DNA of 34,595 bases from Klebsormidium nitens (lineage: Eukaryota > Streptophyta > Klebsormidiophyceae > Klebsormidiales > Klebsormidiaceae), in the NCBI GenBank assembly GCA_000708835.1, contig DF237073.1, forward strand, positions 152,200 to 186,794, read 5' to 3'. This document shows positions 9,592 through 19,275 of this stretch, piece by piece. The notes under the pieces are model-generated. The model was not told the origin of the DNA, ran no database searches, and saw only the letters and a program-made list of their open reading frames with translations. A program made the translations under genes and the position numbers. Numbering within the stretch: the first letter of the stretch is position 1; every line of letters begins with the position of its first letter.

Positions 9592-12500
9592 CTGCGCGAG
9601 CAGGCGGTCCTGCTCGGCGTGCCGCAGCTGCAGCAGCCGCCACTCCGCGCCGAACTCGAACTCGACCGTGTTGGGCTGCGACGCGTGCGCCACCGCGATC
9701 GCGTTGATCTGCGCAAAGGAGTGACGTCAGCAAGCGAAATCAGATTTCGTCATTGGATACTAGATGACGTGAACAGTGCGGCAGACGATCACGCCAAGTC
9801 CGCGCCGAACTCGAACTAACCCGTGACGGTGTACCACCACAATTGCGTTGACCGTAGCCAGTCAGCTGGAATCAGTGACGTCAGCGAGCATGTGTGAGAT
9901 CATTGGCCCGGCAACAGAACTCGTATTGAGCGACTTGAGCTGCGATGCATGCGCCACCACGTCACTAGAATGTAGTCATGGGAAAGTAGACCTAGTCTCC
10001 CTCTTGAAGTTGTTCGACTCTACTGTTTTGTATTTGTTTTTTACTGGGTACGATAGTGCTAGGTATAACAAGCTCGATCGAAGGAATGGTGGGGTTAGAT
10101 TGGGGGTTGGGGTGGGAATCTGAGTGCAGAGCGCACAATCTATCGGTTCGATTATTGATTTTTATTTATTTCGCAAACTGTTCTTATCCTACCTAGAAGT
10201 TATCCTACCTATGTTACGATAATATTTGGCGTGAACCCCCACCTTATCCTGGTAGTGGCTGTTGCTCTCGGGTCGTCCGATGCTGATGGGCCCCGCAAAC
10301 TTGTTCTTGATCTCCATAGGCTGGACCCGGCGGCCCAGGACCGGTCTGCACAGTTTCACAGTAAGCCATCAGCCTCCACTCCGATACTCATGAAGCCTTT
10401 CAGAGGAAATTTCTGTCCGGTTCATCGAAAGAAGGAGGTGTGTGGTCAATGGCACGTCGGACGGCCTTTTAGAAAAAAGAGTGCCCGTTCGGTTAAGGGA
10501 AGAGAAGAATCTGGTCAGGGCACGTCGCGAACAAAGCTGCTCGGACAGTGTAGCCGCAGCATAACCAGATGTATCAAGTACGACATAAAGTAGAGCGTAT
10601 CGAGCAGCCATTCAATTAAGCGTCCCTTTTCCCGTCCTCGACACAGGAAAAGACGCAGAGCTTAGCTTTTTATCGGAAGTTCTAGAACGGACTCGAAGCA
10701 CCGCCAGAGTTGGAGTTTTGGAACGGCGACGCCAACATCCATCTATGCCACAACATGCGGACAGGCTCGGGTCGTTCCGACCCGCCGCTTACCTCGGGGG
10801 ATCCCCCACGCAAATCAGGTACTTCCGGAGCTTCAGGGCCGCTGCCGCCGCGCTCTCTCGCATGTCAAATATGGCGAGCGCCGACGCTGCCACGTGGGGC
10901 TCCGCCCGGAGCGACGGCAGCACCTCCACGTCTTCCAGCCCGGGGAACACGCCGGCCAGGCTCCGCTGAAGGCGAAAGAGATGGCGCGATCAGGATCCGC
11001 AGCTCTCGGGAAGTGTCTGGTTGACGAGGATACATTTCGATGATGCGTTGGGCAGACTCTGCGTCGTCCAGCTCGGAGAACGTCCCAGCCAGGCTCCGCC
11101 GAGGAAAGAAAGTGAGCGCTTCATCTTTGGCGCAGTGAGGACCGCAGATTTCACCGAAATATACTGCCATCAGACGATGGACGTCATTAATACGTTGGGC
11201 AACCTGTTAGTCGTCCAGCCCGTAGGAAACACGCCGGCCAGGCTTCGCTGACGGGAGGAGGACTGATGCGCTGTGGCGCACATAACATCCGCATATCCTA
11301 CAACAGCAAGACGTTGACTAAAAGTTGATGCGGAACACGTGCGGGCCAGACTGTAGGTACTAGGAGTCCAAGCAAATCAAAAAGAGGGAGCAGTAGTTGC
11401 AGATTCGCCCTGGGAAACGGTGCTGGACGTAAAGGCACTGTTAAGTCAGTTATGTGGAGTCTGGCTTGGAAATTGAGACACAATTGCCATCGGAAAGTAA
11501 GCGGCAAGGCTCTGCTCGAGAGAAAGCATATGAAGCTTCGTGGGGTTCACGGTCCGGAAAAACTAGCGAAGCGAGATATGCGGGAAGAGATTCAGGAAGG
11601 TGTGACGGGGTCGCTTGTCTTAGGTTCTTTTGCAGTCAGCTCCTCTGCGATTCGACAACTTTTCTGGCTGAAATTGAAACGCAAGATAACGCTTACAAGA
11701 AGGAACCGAGAAGGCACGACAGCAAATAGGGGGTGAGCGCACCAGGAGCTGGCGGGGGCTGCTGCCGGGCGCGAGGTTGTCCAGCTGGAGCACCCGCTTC
11801 TGCTCCAGCTTCTCGAGCAGCGCACGGCGCTTCCGCTGCACGGAATGCGGACAAGCAAGTATTAGGGTCTTGAAGACTCTCAAGCTTTTGGGGTTTGAGG
11901 GGGTTCGGTGAAAGGAAAGGGACGCAAGAGCAGAGGGAATGTGAGTCATTGAATAGACGGGCGCAAACAAGCGCAGAGTCGCATGGGGGAGGGCAAAGCA
12001 AGGCGGTGGACGCAGACCAGCATAATGCAACAGGCATTTCCGAAAGAGCGACAGATGGAGATTGCCGAAGCAAACGATGGCTGCAACCATCGTTTCGACG
12101 GCATTGAGCACGCTCTATGATAAACCCCGTTCTTGTCCAGGCGTTTCGATGCTCACCTCTGCTGCTGCCTTCTCCTCGGATATGGCACTCTGCAAACACG
12201 CAAAGAGAAAGAGTGAGTAACTCAGGGCGGGTTTCAAATCTTAGAAGGCTTGGGCGCTGGGAAAGCTGGAAGCAACCTTCGCACAGAAACAGCACGCGTA
12301 CTGCCAGCCTGATAAGAAAGCGAGAAGCAAAGGAAACGGTCGCCTTTTTCTGGACACACTTTGTGCTCAATCTTTTGGACTGAAGGGGTTCCTCCGTGCT
12401 CCTCAATGCTGCTCACACGGAAACCTCCACTCAGAACACACCGCGCCCTCTCTTTCAGTCACATCCACTTTCAGAAACGAAAGTAATCAAAAACTCTTTA

Positions 12501-15500
12501 CCAAAGATCACTTGCAGCCCATACAACCCCAACGCCTAGGCCGACCAACTTTTCCAGTCTCAAAGGCCAAAAACTTTTAAACCAGAATCCCCAGATCCAG
12601 CACCTTGCGCATGGTGGAATGGTACACATTTTCAAAGCAATAGTACATTCAAGAACACCACGACCTCAACCCACTGACAAGCCAGAAGCTGATGAAACCC
12701 CGAATTCCATAAACCATCTGGCACCTTGCGCATGGTGGGGTGGTACGTGTTCCCCGCCAGCTCCCGCGTGCGCTCCACTTGATCCTCCACCTTCTTCTTC
12801 TCCCGCGCAAACATCTCGGCCAACTCCCGACGCTCCTGCTCCGCTTTCCCCATCTGAGTCCGCATCGCCTCGTCAAAGCTGGCCTGCTTCTGCGGAAGGG
12901 GCTTCTTCGCAGCCACAACTTCTTTCTGAGGGGGTGCGACTGCGACTGCTTTTCGGGGGGGTGCGACCGCGACTTCTTTCTGGGGGGGTGCGGGAGCTGC
13001 CTCCCTGGGGGGAGGGGGAGGCGGGGGGGGGCCTGCCCCGGGGGGCGGTCCTAAAGGCGAAGGGGATGGTATTCGTTCTGAGGGTCCTGTCTCGAACGGT
13101 TGAGGAGATTGTTTCTCTGGTACGTTGACTCCGAGCGAAGGAGCAGTTCTCTTCTCAGGCTGTGTGACAGCTGGCGCGGATGATGACATTTTTCGCTCCG
13201 ACTGTGCAGTATTTGGAAGGGAGGGGGACGGTTTATGCTCTGCCTGCGTGTTCGCCACGGCAGATGGAGAGGGTTTGCGATCTGCCTGTGCGTCTCCCAG
13301 AGGAGAAGGGGATGCTTTCCGTTCCGGCGGAGGCACTGTTAAGCGGGACGGAGACGGCTTCCGGTCCGTTCCGTCTGCCCCCTGGACGGAACCCCCGGGG
13401 GGCATCCCCAGCGGGGAGCGCGGCCGGTGGGATCCCTTTGCCACGTGGGCGATCTCGGCGGAGGGCTTCCTTGCCTCCAACAATGACGCACCCTTCGGAG
13501 CAGCATCGGTTCCGCTGCTCGAAGCCAAACCCTCCCCATCCTCCGCCTTCTGCACAGAAACCCCTGCCTCCCAGCCAGCCAGATTCACCCCCCCAGAAAG
13601 CATCTGCGCCGGTTCTTCGCTGAAGCGGGTCGCCGCAGGCAGCCAGTCGTCGGCCGGGGCGCCCGGTGACTCCTGGAAGTCGCGCTCTTCGAGGCGGCGC
13701 AGCTCGTCTTTGACGCGGAGAAGCTCCTCCTTCTTGACCTCCCCGTGTTGCTGCCGGTAACGCTTGGTGAGGAAGTCGCCGCCGGGAAGGTCCGCGTAGG
13801 CGCCGCTTCCGGCACCCTCCGGCTGCAAGATGTCAATGGGCAATGCTCAATAAATGAGGTGCAATGTTGTTTCGTGGCTCTCGAGATCTCGATTGGGGGC
13901 TAATGAAGCAGACTGAATATGGTACCTCATCTTGAAAGGTCGAAAGGCCCAAAAGCTCCATGAAGATTTTCTTCGGTCGAAGGTCATGGTAGCCTGCTAA
14001 AGTACCAGTGGGCAAGGCTGGCGATGGACAGAAATGTAGAACAAAACTTCTACGATGGATCCGACAGATTACCAAGGTATCAGACCCAGCCAGAGGGGCA
14101 AAAGGAGCCTCTTTGAGTCTGTAAAACATAGCGAGCGCGTCTCTGTTTTACTTACGGTGCCGTGCGGCGACTCCTGGAAGTATCGCACGTGCACCAGGGG
14201 GTCCGCCCACTTGACCTTGGTCGGCCGGAACGCTTCATCGTTCTCCTCATACGAAGGGCCGTTGCTCCGGAACGTCGACGTCATCCCGCTCAAGATTTTC
14301 TGCAAAGGATTGTCCTCCATGGGGGGGACCGCCGGCCGTTTTCCAGACCCCTGTTTCTGAATCTCCGGCTTTTTGGGGGGTGCTCCGGGGGCCCCGGATT
14401 TTGGCGTGTCCGGTCGTTTTGGGGGGGCAGCGCCGGCGCCTTTGAAGGAGTCACTCTTTTTCAATGAATCGTTCCTGGTTAGAGGGTCGCTCTTCTTGAA
14501 GGAATCGCTCTTCTTCAGAGAGTCGCTCTTCTGCAGAGCTCCAGTCTTGTCCAAGGAAGAGCTCTTGACCAAACTGTCGCCTTTCTTCAACAAATCGCTC
14601 TTCTGCAACGCCTCGCTCTTCTTCAAGGGGTCACTCTTCTTCAGCGAGTCGCTCTTCTTCAACAGATCGCCCTTCTTGAGGGCATCACCATCCTTCACCG
14701 CCCCACCCTCCGGTCTCCCCGACCCCGACCCCTGTTTCGTCAGCACCTTCTGCGCCCCCCCTTTTATCGGCCGCTCGTCTTCGCTGCTGCTCGTTTCGCT
14801 GTCGCTGCTGTCGCTCGCACTCTCCAGCACCGGCTCTTTCCGTTTTGGGGGGGGAGGCGCGTCCAGGCCCCTCAGCAGCTCCGCCTTTTGCTCCCGCTCC
14901 GTCAGCTTGGGGCCCGCCTTCTTCTTCACTGTCACCCCCCCCTTCGCGTCAGGCTTTTTCAACCCTAGCTTCTTTTGCACAATGCCGCCCAAACCCGGCT
15001 CTGATCCCTTTGCGAGCGCTGGCCGCTTTCCCTGAACATCTTCCGGCTTATGTGTCTTCACCGGTCGTTCCAAATCCTTCTCAGGCGCCGGGGGCTTCGC
15101 CTTGGTGTCTCCCGGCTTTTGGATCTTCAGCGGTCGTTCCGGAACCCCCTTGCTCGGCTCCTTCTTCAGCCGGTCTACATCCCCGACAAATTTCAAAGGC
15201 CTCGCCCCTTCCCCGACCTTTTGAACTTTCGCAGGCCGCTCGGTCTCCCCCACCTTCTGTGCACCCCCGGCAGTCCCGCTACTTCCCTTCGGCACCACCC
15301 GCTCTTCCGCCGGCCTCTTCCCCAAAACGCTCCCCTCCTTTTCTCTCGCACGCAGCCCCAACGCGACCTTCTTCGCAAGATCCGCGTCCAAACTCGTCCT
15401 CGCCTTCGCTTCTTTCACTTCTGACGGAGACCCCTTCTTTCCAAGAAGCGCTCGCCTCTCTTCCAGGAGCTTTTCATATACTTGCTTCGAGTCCTTCCCT

Positions 15501-17644
15501 TCCTTCCCTTCTTTACTGACCGGACGCGCACTGGCCCCCTCTTCTCGTACCTTTGTCAGCAACTTCGGTTTCTTTTCCACTTTCTCCCCCCCTTCCACCG
15601 TCGTCTTCCCCAGCTTGGGAGGCTGGCTCAGCCCCACACCCTTCGCCCCGTCCTCTACTTTGACTGACGCACTCCCCCCCTCCTTCGCGTTGCCTTCGGC
15701 AACCCCCCCACTGGCCGGCTTTACTCTGGCCTCGCCCCCGGAACCGCTCGCGCCGACTTTCGACTTCGCGGGATCACCCAATGGGCGCGCAACTTTCTTA
15801 GCGGGTTTTATCGTTGCCAGGGGGGTGTCGGAGTCACCGCTGTCACTGTCCGAGGCGTAGCGCTTGGCCTTGCCGCTGGCCTTGTAGTTGGACGGCCGCA
15901 GGACGCCCTCTGCGGGACGGGCCGCGGCAGGATCGGACGGCGCTTGAGACGGGGGCGGTTCGGGGGCCCCCGGAGCGGGAGGGGGAAGGTACTGGTTGTT
16001 GAAAAGCAGTTCCGCTGCAAGCAAGGGTCTAGGCTTGAGACTGACCTTCTCCTATAAATTCTAAACTCTGGTAGTGCCGGCACTTTGCAGGTAGTTCCTT
16101 ATGTGTCTTTCTGGTATAAGCCCGTGGCCTTTGTCTTGCGCGCTCACTTGCAACACCCCTCAATGCAGGGAGACCTGTGAGCAAATGTTTGGTCACACCC
16201 CCTGACCTCGTGTACTCTAGTCGTGAACCTTTTTTCGAGATCTTACGCTTGAGGCAAAGCCTCTCTCAGGCAGGAAAGAGCAGCTTGCAGAAGACCACTG
16301 CATAACGAACCCATCATGTCACCTCAAAGTCCCTCCTCCTTTGCCTCGACGCGTATGGAAGACCGCAGAACCTATCAGACGAGCTTCAGTTGGCCTCCCC
16401 CTCACCTGACAGCGTTCTGAGCACCCCGGTGAGGCTGTTGACCAGCAGTCCCGGGCTGGCGCAGTAGGAGCTGTTGAACCAGTGCTCGCAGCCCGCCACC
16501 TCTGCCGTTGACGGATCGCGGCAGCGGGGGTGCCGGCCTGTGCAGACCATGTTCACCTTGCGGATGATGGTTTGCTGCACACCCAATAAAAAGAATCCTG
16601 ACTCTATCGTCGAAAGGCGGCTCGGATTGGCAACAGCCAGAGGGCTAGAGCTAGGCCAGGCACTGCTTATCCAGCTGGCGCTTGCGTGCCACTGTTTTCC
16701 CCACCGCAAGCTCGTCTAACAGGGCTTATTAGCCCACGAAGTCACCCCAGACAGACTGTTTCGTAAGTCGGTCTAGTCTTTCTTTGACGGATGTCGGCAA
16801 TTTGAAGTTCCCACCTCTGAAAGTGAGAGGCTCAAAGTGACCCAGACCTGCTCGAGTAGTGCCGAAAAGGTGACAGAGTGACCGTTCGGCAATATCTGCC
16901 ATTTGAACATGATGCAGGGGCATGTCAGCGCGAAGAAGTAATCCTTACGCAAGCGGCCCCCATAACCCGGTTTCTGCAAGGGCACAGCTTCTCCAACTGC
17001 AGCACCCTATTGCTTTGGCCTCCCAGGATCTTGACACAAAGGACAATAAACCTCTGCCAAGTGGCAGGCAGACATCCAGTGGATGCTTAAATGGGAAATC
17101 TCAACATGAAGGCAAGCATTCAAAAAGGTGCACCTTCATGCAGTATGCAAAAGACCTCCGCGTCGCGACAGGTGGCGCTCACCAGCTCGTTCTCGTCCTC
17201 AACCCCGCTCATATCGCTTTGCCGCTCATTGTACGAGATGAACACCTGCTTCTCCTTGTGCGCCCGCTTGTGCAGCGGCAGCTCCCGCAACGCGCGCCGC
17301 CATTCTCGCAGCCCCTGCGCGTCCGCGCTGACATCAGCGTTTGGCCGGAAGAACCAGCGCACGTTGCACCACTGCTGCGTGCCCGGCCCCTCGTCCCACA
17401 AGTCCACCAGTTTGCCAATAAAATGGGGCACGTTCTCGTCGTTGCTGTCGAGCAGGCACACGTCGCCCAGCTTGAACGTGTCCCCCAGGCGCACAAAGCT
17501 CTTGAAGTGGCGGAAAGTGGTCGACCCATCGCGCCGCTCGTGGCGGAGCTCCCCCCAGGGGAACATCACGATTGCCGGTGCTTCGTCTTCATCTTCAGAA
17601 TCCTCGTCCTCTTGGTGATCAGGGTCCAGTATGTCGAGAGCCAT
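9245..17644 (-). CDS. ASI1: ASI1-like protein: BAH domain, long disordered region, RRM-like domain; at least 10 exons
   Basis: ASI1 is a plant chromatin/RNA protein which, with EDM2 and AIPP1, promotes full-length transcription through heterochromatic introns. Exons in transcript order: 17644-17183, 16574-16406, 16014-14156, 13822-12725, 12189-12157 (33-nt micro-exon), 11835-11743, 10965-10793, 10345-10243, 9708-9525, 9468-9406. Phases agree throughout. Reading on past 9406 reaches a stop at 9245 (total 1,465 aa); the true last exon is unresolved. The BAH domain covers residues about 45-205 (FKLGDVCLLDSND, WCNVRWFFRPNAD, TIIRKVNMVCTG). Residues 211-1196 are K/S/P-rich and disordered, with two peptide repeat arrays and a KVKWADP motif. 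Exons 6-8 form an RRM-like fold: RVLQLDNLAPGSS, then ALAIFDMRES, then RPVLGRR and AGPISIGRPE. Exon 9 has SQPNTVEFEFGAEW, equivalent to the plant SQPNTIEF signature, then coiled coil. Start 17644 has A at -3 and G at +4; an in-frame ATG at 17686 is weaker. Naming rests on domain order and these motifs. Confidence 0.85.
9642..9966 (-). repeat. Exon 9 acceptor-side segment repeated twice in intron 8
   Basis: The first part of ASI1-like exon 9 plus the preceding intron edge (9642-9760) recurs at 9797-9905 and again, shorter, at about 9911-9966. Shared blocks are TCCGCGCCGAACTCGAACT, GTGACGTCAGC(A/G)AGC and TCATTGG between the first two copies, and CTGCGA(C/T)GC(G/A)TGCGCCACC between the first and third. 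The extra copies carry substitutions and have no obvious coding role. Confidence 0.75.
10932..11526 (-). repeat. Exon 7 acceptor-side segment repeated in intron 6
   Basis: The start of ASI1-like exon 7 (10932-10968, encoding RSLAGVFPGLED) is echoed at 11066-11100 and 11212-11250, with weaker traces at 11327-11353 and 11501-11526. Spacing is about 130-150 bases. Flanking sequence is also shared: GCGTTGGGCAGACTCTGCGT in one copy and ACGTTGGGCAACCTGTTAGT in the next. The copy at 11066-11100 keeps an open frame reading RRSLAGTFSELDDAES. Confidence 0.75.
12604..12757 (-). repeat. Duplicate of the ASI1-like exon 4 donor edge
   Basis: The exon 4 donor region (12722-12757) is copied about 118 bases into the following intron (12604-12640). 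Both share CACCTTGCGCATGGTGG exactly, then TGGTAC. The duplicate therefore also contains a potential CGCAAG|GTGC donor. Exon 4 is taken to end at 12725 because phase closes there with the micro-exon. Confidence 0.7.
13045..13370 (-). repeat. About 14-residue peptide repeat, eight copies, in ASI1-like exon 4
   Basis: Eight successive copies of a unit of about 42 bases encode [D/E][R/H]KxSPS followed by seven or eight variable P/A/T/Q residues. Members include DRKPSPSAVANTQA, EHKPSPSLPNTAQS and ERKMSSSAPAVTQP. The array lies in the disordered part of the protein and is rich in SP sites typical of proline-directed kinases. Copies are diverged, so this is an old expansion. Confidence 0.8.
14441..14690 (-). 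repeat. Hexapeptide (18-bp) tandem repeat, about 14 copies, in ASI1-like exon 3
   Basis: About fourteen consecutive copies of a six-residue unit with consensus D-S-L-K-K-S are encoded here (for example DSLKKS, DPLKKS, DLLKKG, EALQKS, DSFKKS). The 18-bp period is visible in the DNA as repeated TC(A/G)CTCTTCTTCA-like blocks. The unit alternates acidic and basic residues and carries serines next to lysines. Confidence 0.85.
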
Positions 17645-19275
17645 TGTCGCTGCACGGCTAACCGGTCCGAAACAAGGAATCTGCATGAAATGTTTGGAAT
17701 ATTGGCCAAGGCTGGGAATGAAGATCTCTGTGCATAGATGTTTTTGAGTCGCCTTGGCTCTCTGTGTTTAGCTCCTACATCTTGCCTCGCAGCAAAGGTT
17801 GAAAGGCGTGCTGGGAGCGGCGTTGCAACTCAGTATGCTTCACGAGTCACTTTTCTTTGTCCGCTGCAAACTAATCCTGACCACTTTGCACACTGCTTTG
17901 CTTTGAGTCATCTTGTGGGCCCTTCAACCAGAAAGTAGCCTTCATTGACTGTTACTTTGATTGCTGCAGTCTTGAAAGCAACTTCTGCCACAAGTATTGA
18001 GGAAGCGAGCACTGCTGAGAAGTTGATGTGTTGGAAAGCATGTTGAAGATTCTTAAACCTTGATATCGAACTGGAAAGAATGGAAATATCTTGGACCCTT
18101 TATCTGAGCCTCTCTCAGCTCACCCAAACTAAGGCTGAGATTAATCACAATTGGCTGTCCGCCGCCTGCTGTTCACCGCCCCCATCACACCATGAACTGA
18201 GCCTTTCAAGCATTTCCTGACGAAAGGACTTATTCGGGGCTGGTCGCAACAGCACGCGTTTGGGTGGACGCGCTTCCACTTGCTGTCATCCGTCGAAAAT
18301 GCTGCAAACCCCATGGCCAGGCAACCTATGTGGAGGAGGGAAAACAGGAGGTCACGCCTCACCTCTTACTGCATGTCCTGGTGACACCACCTGCCTCCAC
18401 CTGGGGCCCAAAGTTGCTAACGAGCAATGTGGAGAAGTAATGTCGCCCCCCACTCTTCAGCTTGACAGATACCTTTCCTGCAGAATACCGGTATGTAACA
18501 CCCGGGACATCATGATGCAGGCAAAGGATGATTCTTTGCATATCGGGACGCCAAGGCGCTAGCTACGGTATGCTCAGCTTGCTCTCCAGTCCTGATCAAA
18601 GTGAGACTCAGAGCTGCTGCCACTGGCCAGACAAAGCAAAGTGGCGGGAATTTTAGGGTTTAGGGTCAACTTGAAGGCCCTAAAGCATTCTTGCAACGAA
18701 CGGTTCGGATCGGTCTGACGGCCAGAGTTGGACGGTGCACAAGCCTTGTGAGAGGGTTTGCGCTGGTACTCGCGCGGTCTCGTTTCGCGTGGTGAGCAGG
18801 CGACAGTTGGGCTGAGTTGGGCTGAGTTGAGCATGAGAATACGCTCGATCAGCAAGAAGACTTAGAAGTGCTACGGTCACGGGGAGCAATTTGATGAGGA
18901 AAGAATGAAGGGGGACCGACGAAATGGTGGACAATGCGCCTTGTATTCCACTCGTGACATGAGCAATCTGTGTTGCTGGGCAGCCACTAGTCCTACTGTA
19001 GTCATACATACCAGCTGTTCAGATCTTCAAAGAACGTTTTTTTGCGAAACAATAGCTAAATGGTTGCCCTGACTTCCTGATTGCATCAGCTCGTGCATGT
19101 GGGTTTCCAAGGAGCTCGCAAAGGCCAGCATTGAACTAAGCAAATCAATAGGAAGCTGGCTACAAGCTAACGAGGGTGATCCAGTGAGCTGCCAGCTCAG
19201 CAAACCCGAAGCAATTGTGCATACTATGTATCCAGGAACGCTGAGGGCCGGCCAGAGTACCGTCACTACAAAAAG
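17645..19275. other. Divergent intergenic region between ASI1-like and kinesin genes
   Basis: This 1.6-kb spacer separates two divergently transcribed genes and should contain both promoters and 5' UTRs. I find no exon with supporting splice phase. A 10-bp direct repeat (GTTGGGCTGA, three copies with the last imperfect) lies at 18805-18830. The only notable regulatory motifs are the adjacent E2F-like site and telo-box at 18643-18665. Confidence 0.5.
18643..18665 (-). promoter_or_regulatory. E2F-like site abutting a telo-box
   Basis: On the minus strand the sequence reads ACCCTAAACCCTAAAA (telo-box, TTTAGGG type) followed directly by TTCCCGCC, which fits the E2F consensus WTTSSCSS. Telo-boxes and E2F sites are known in plant promoters of growth and cell-cycle genes. 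The position is 611 bases upstream of the kinesin ATG and about 1 kb upstream of the ASI1-like ATG. The pairing is visible; function is inference. Confidence 0.4.

Noticed and set aside
13669-14180. Repeat of GACTCCTGGAAGT at the start of exon 4 and end of exon 3 (FQESP in both)
   Set aside because: Considered as another exon echo, but the match is short and both copies lie in coding sequence without shared intron flanks.
14373-15519. Plus-strand frames rich in F, S, L and P opposite ASI1-like exon 3
   Set aside because: They are the complement of the lysine/serine repeat region; the repetitive look comes from the sense repeats.
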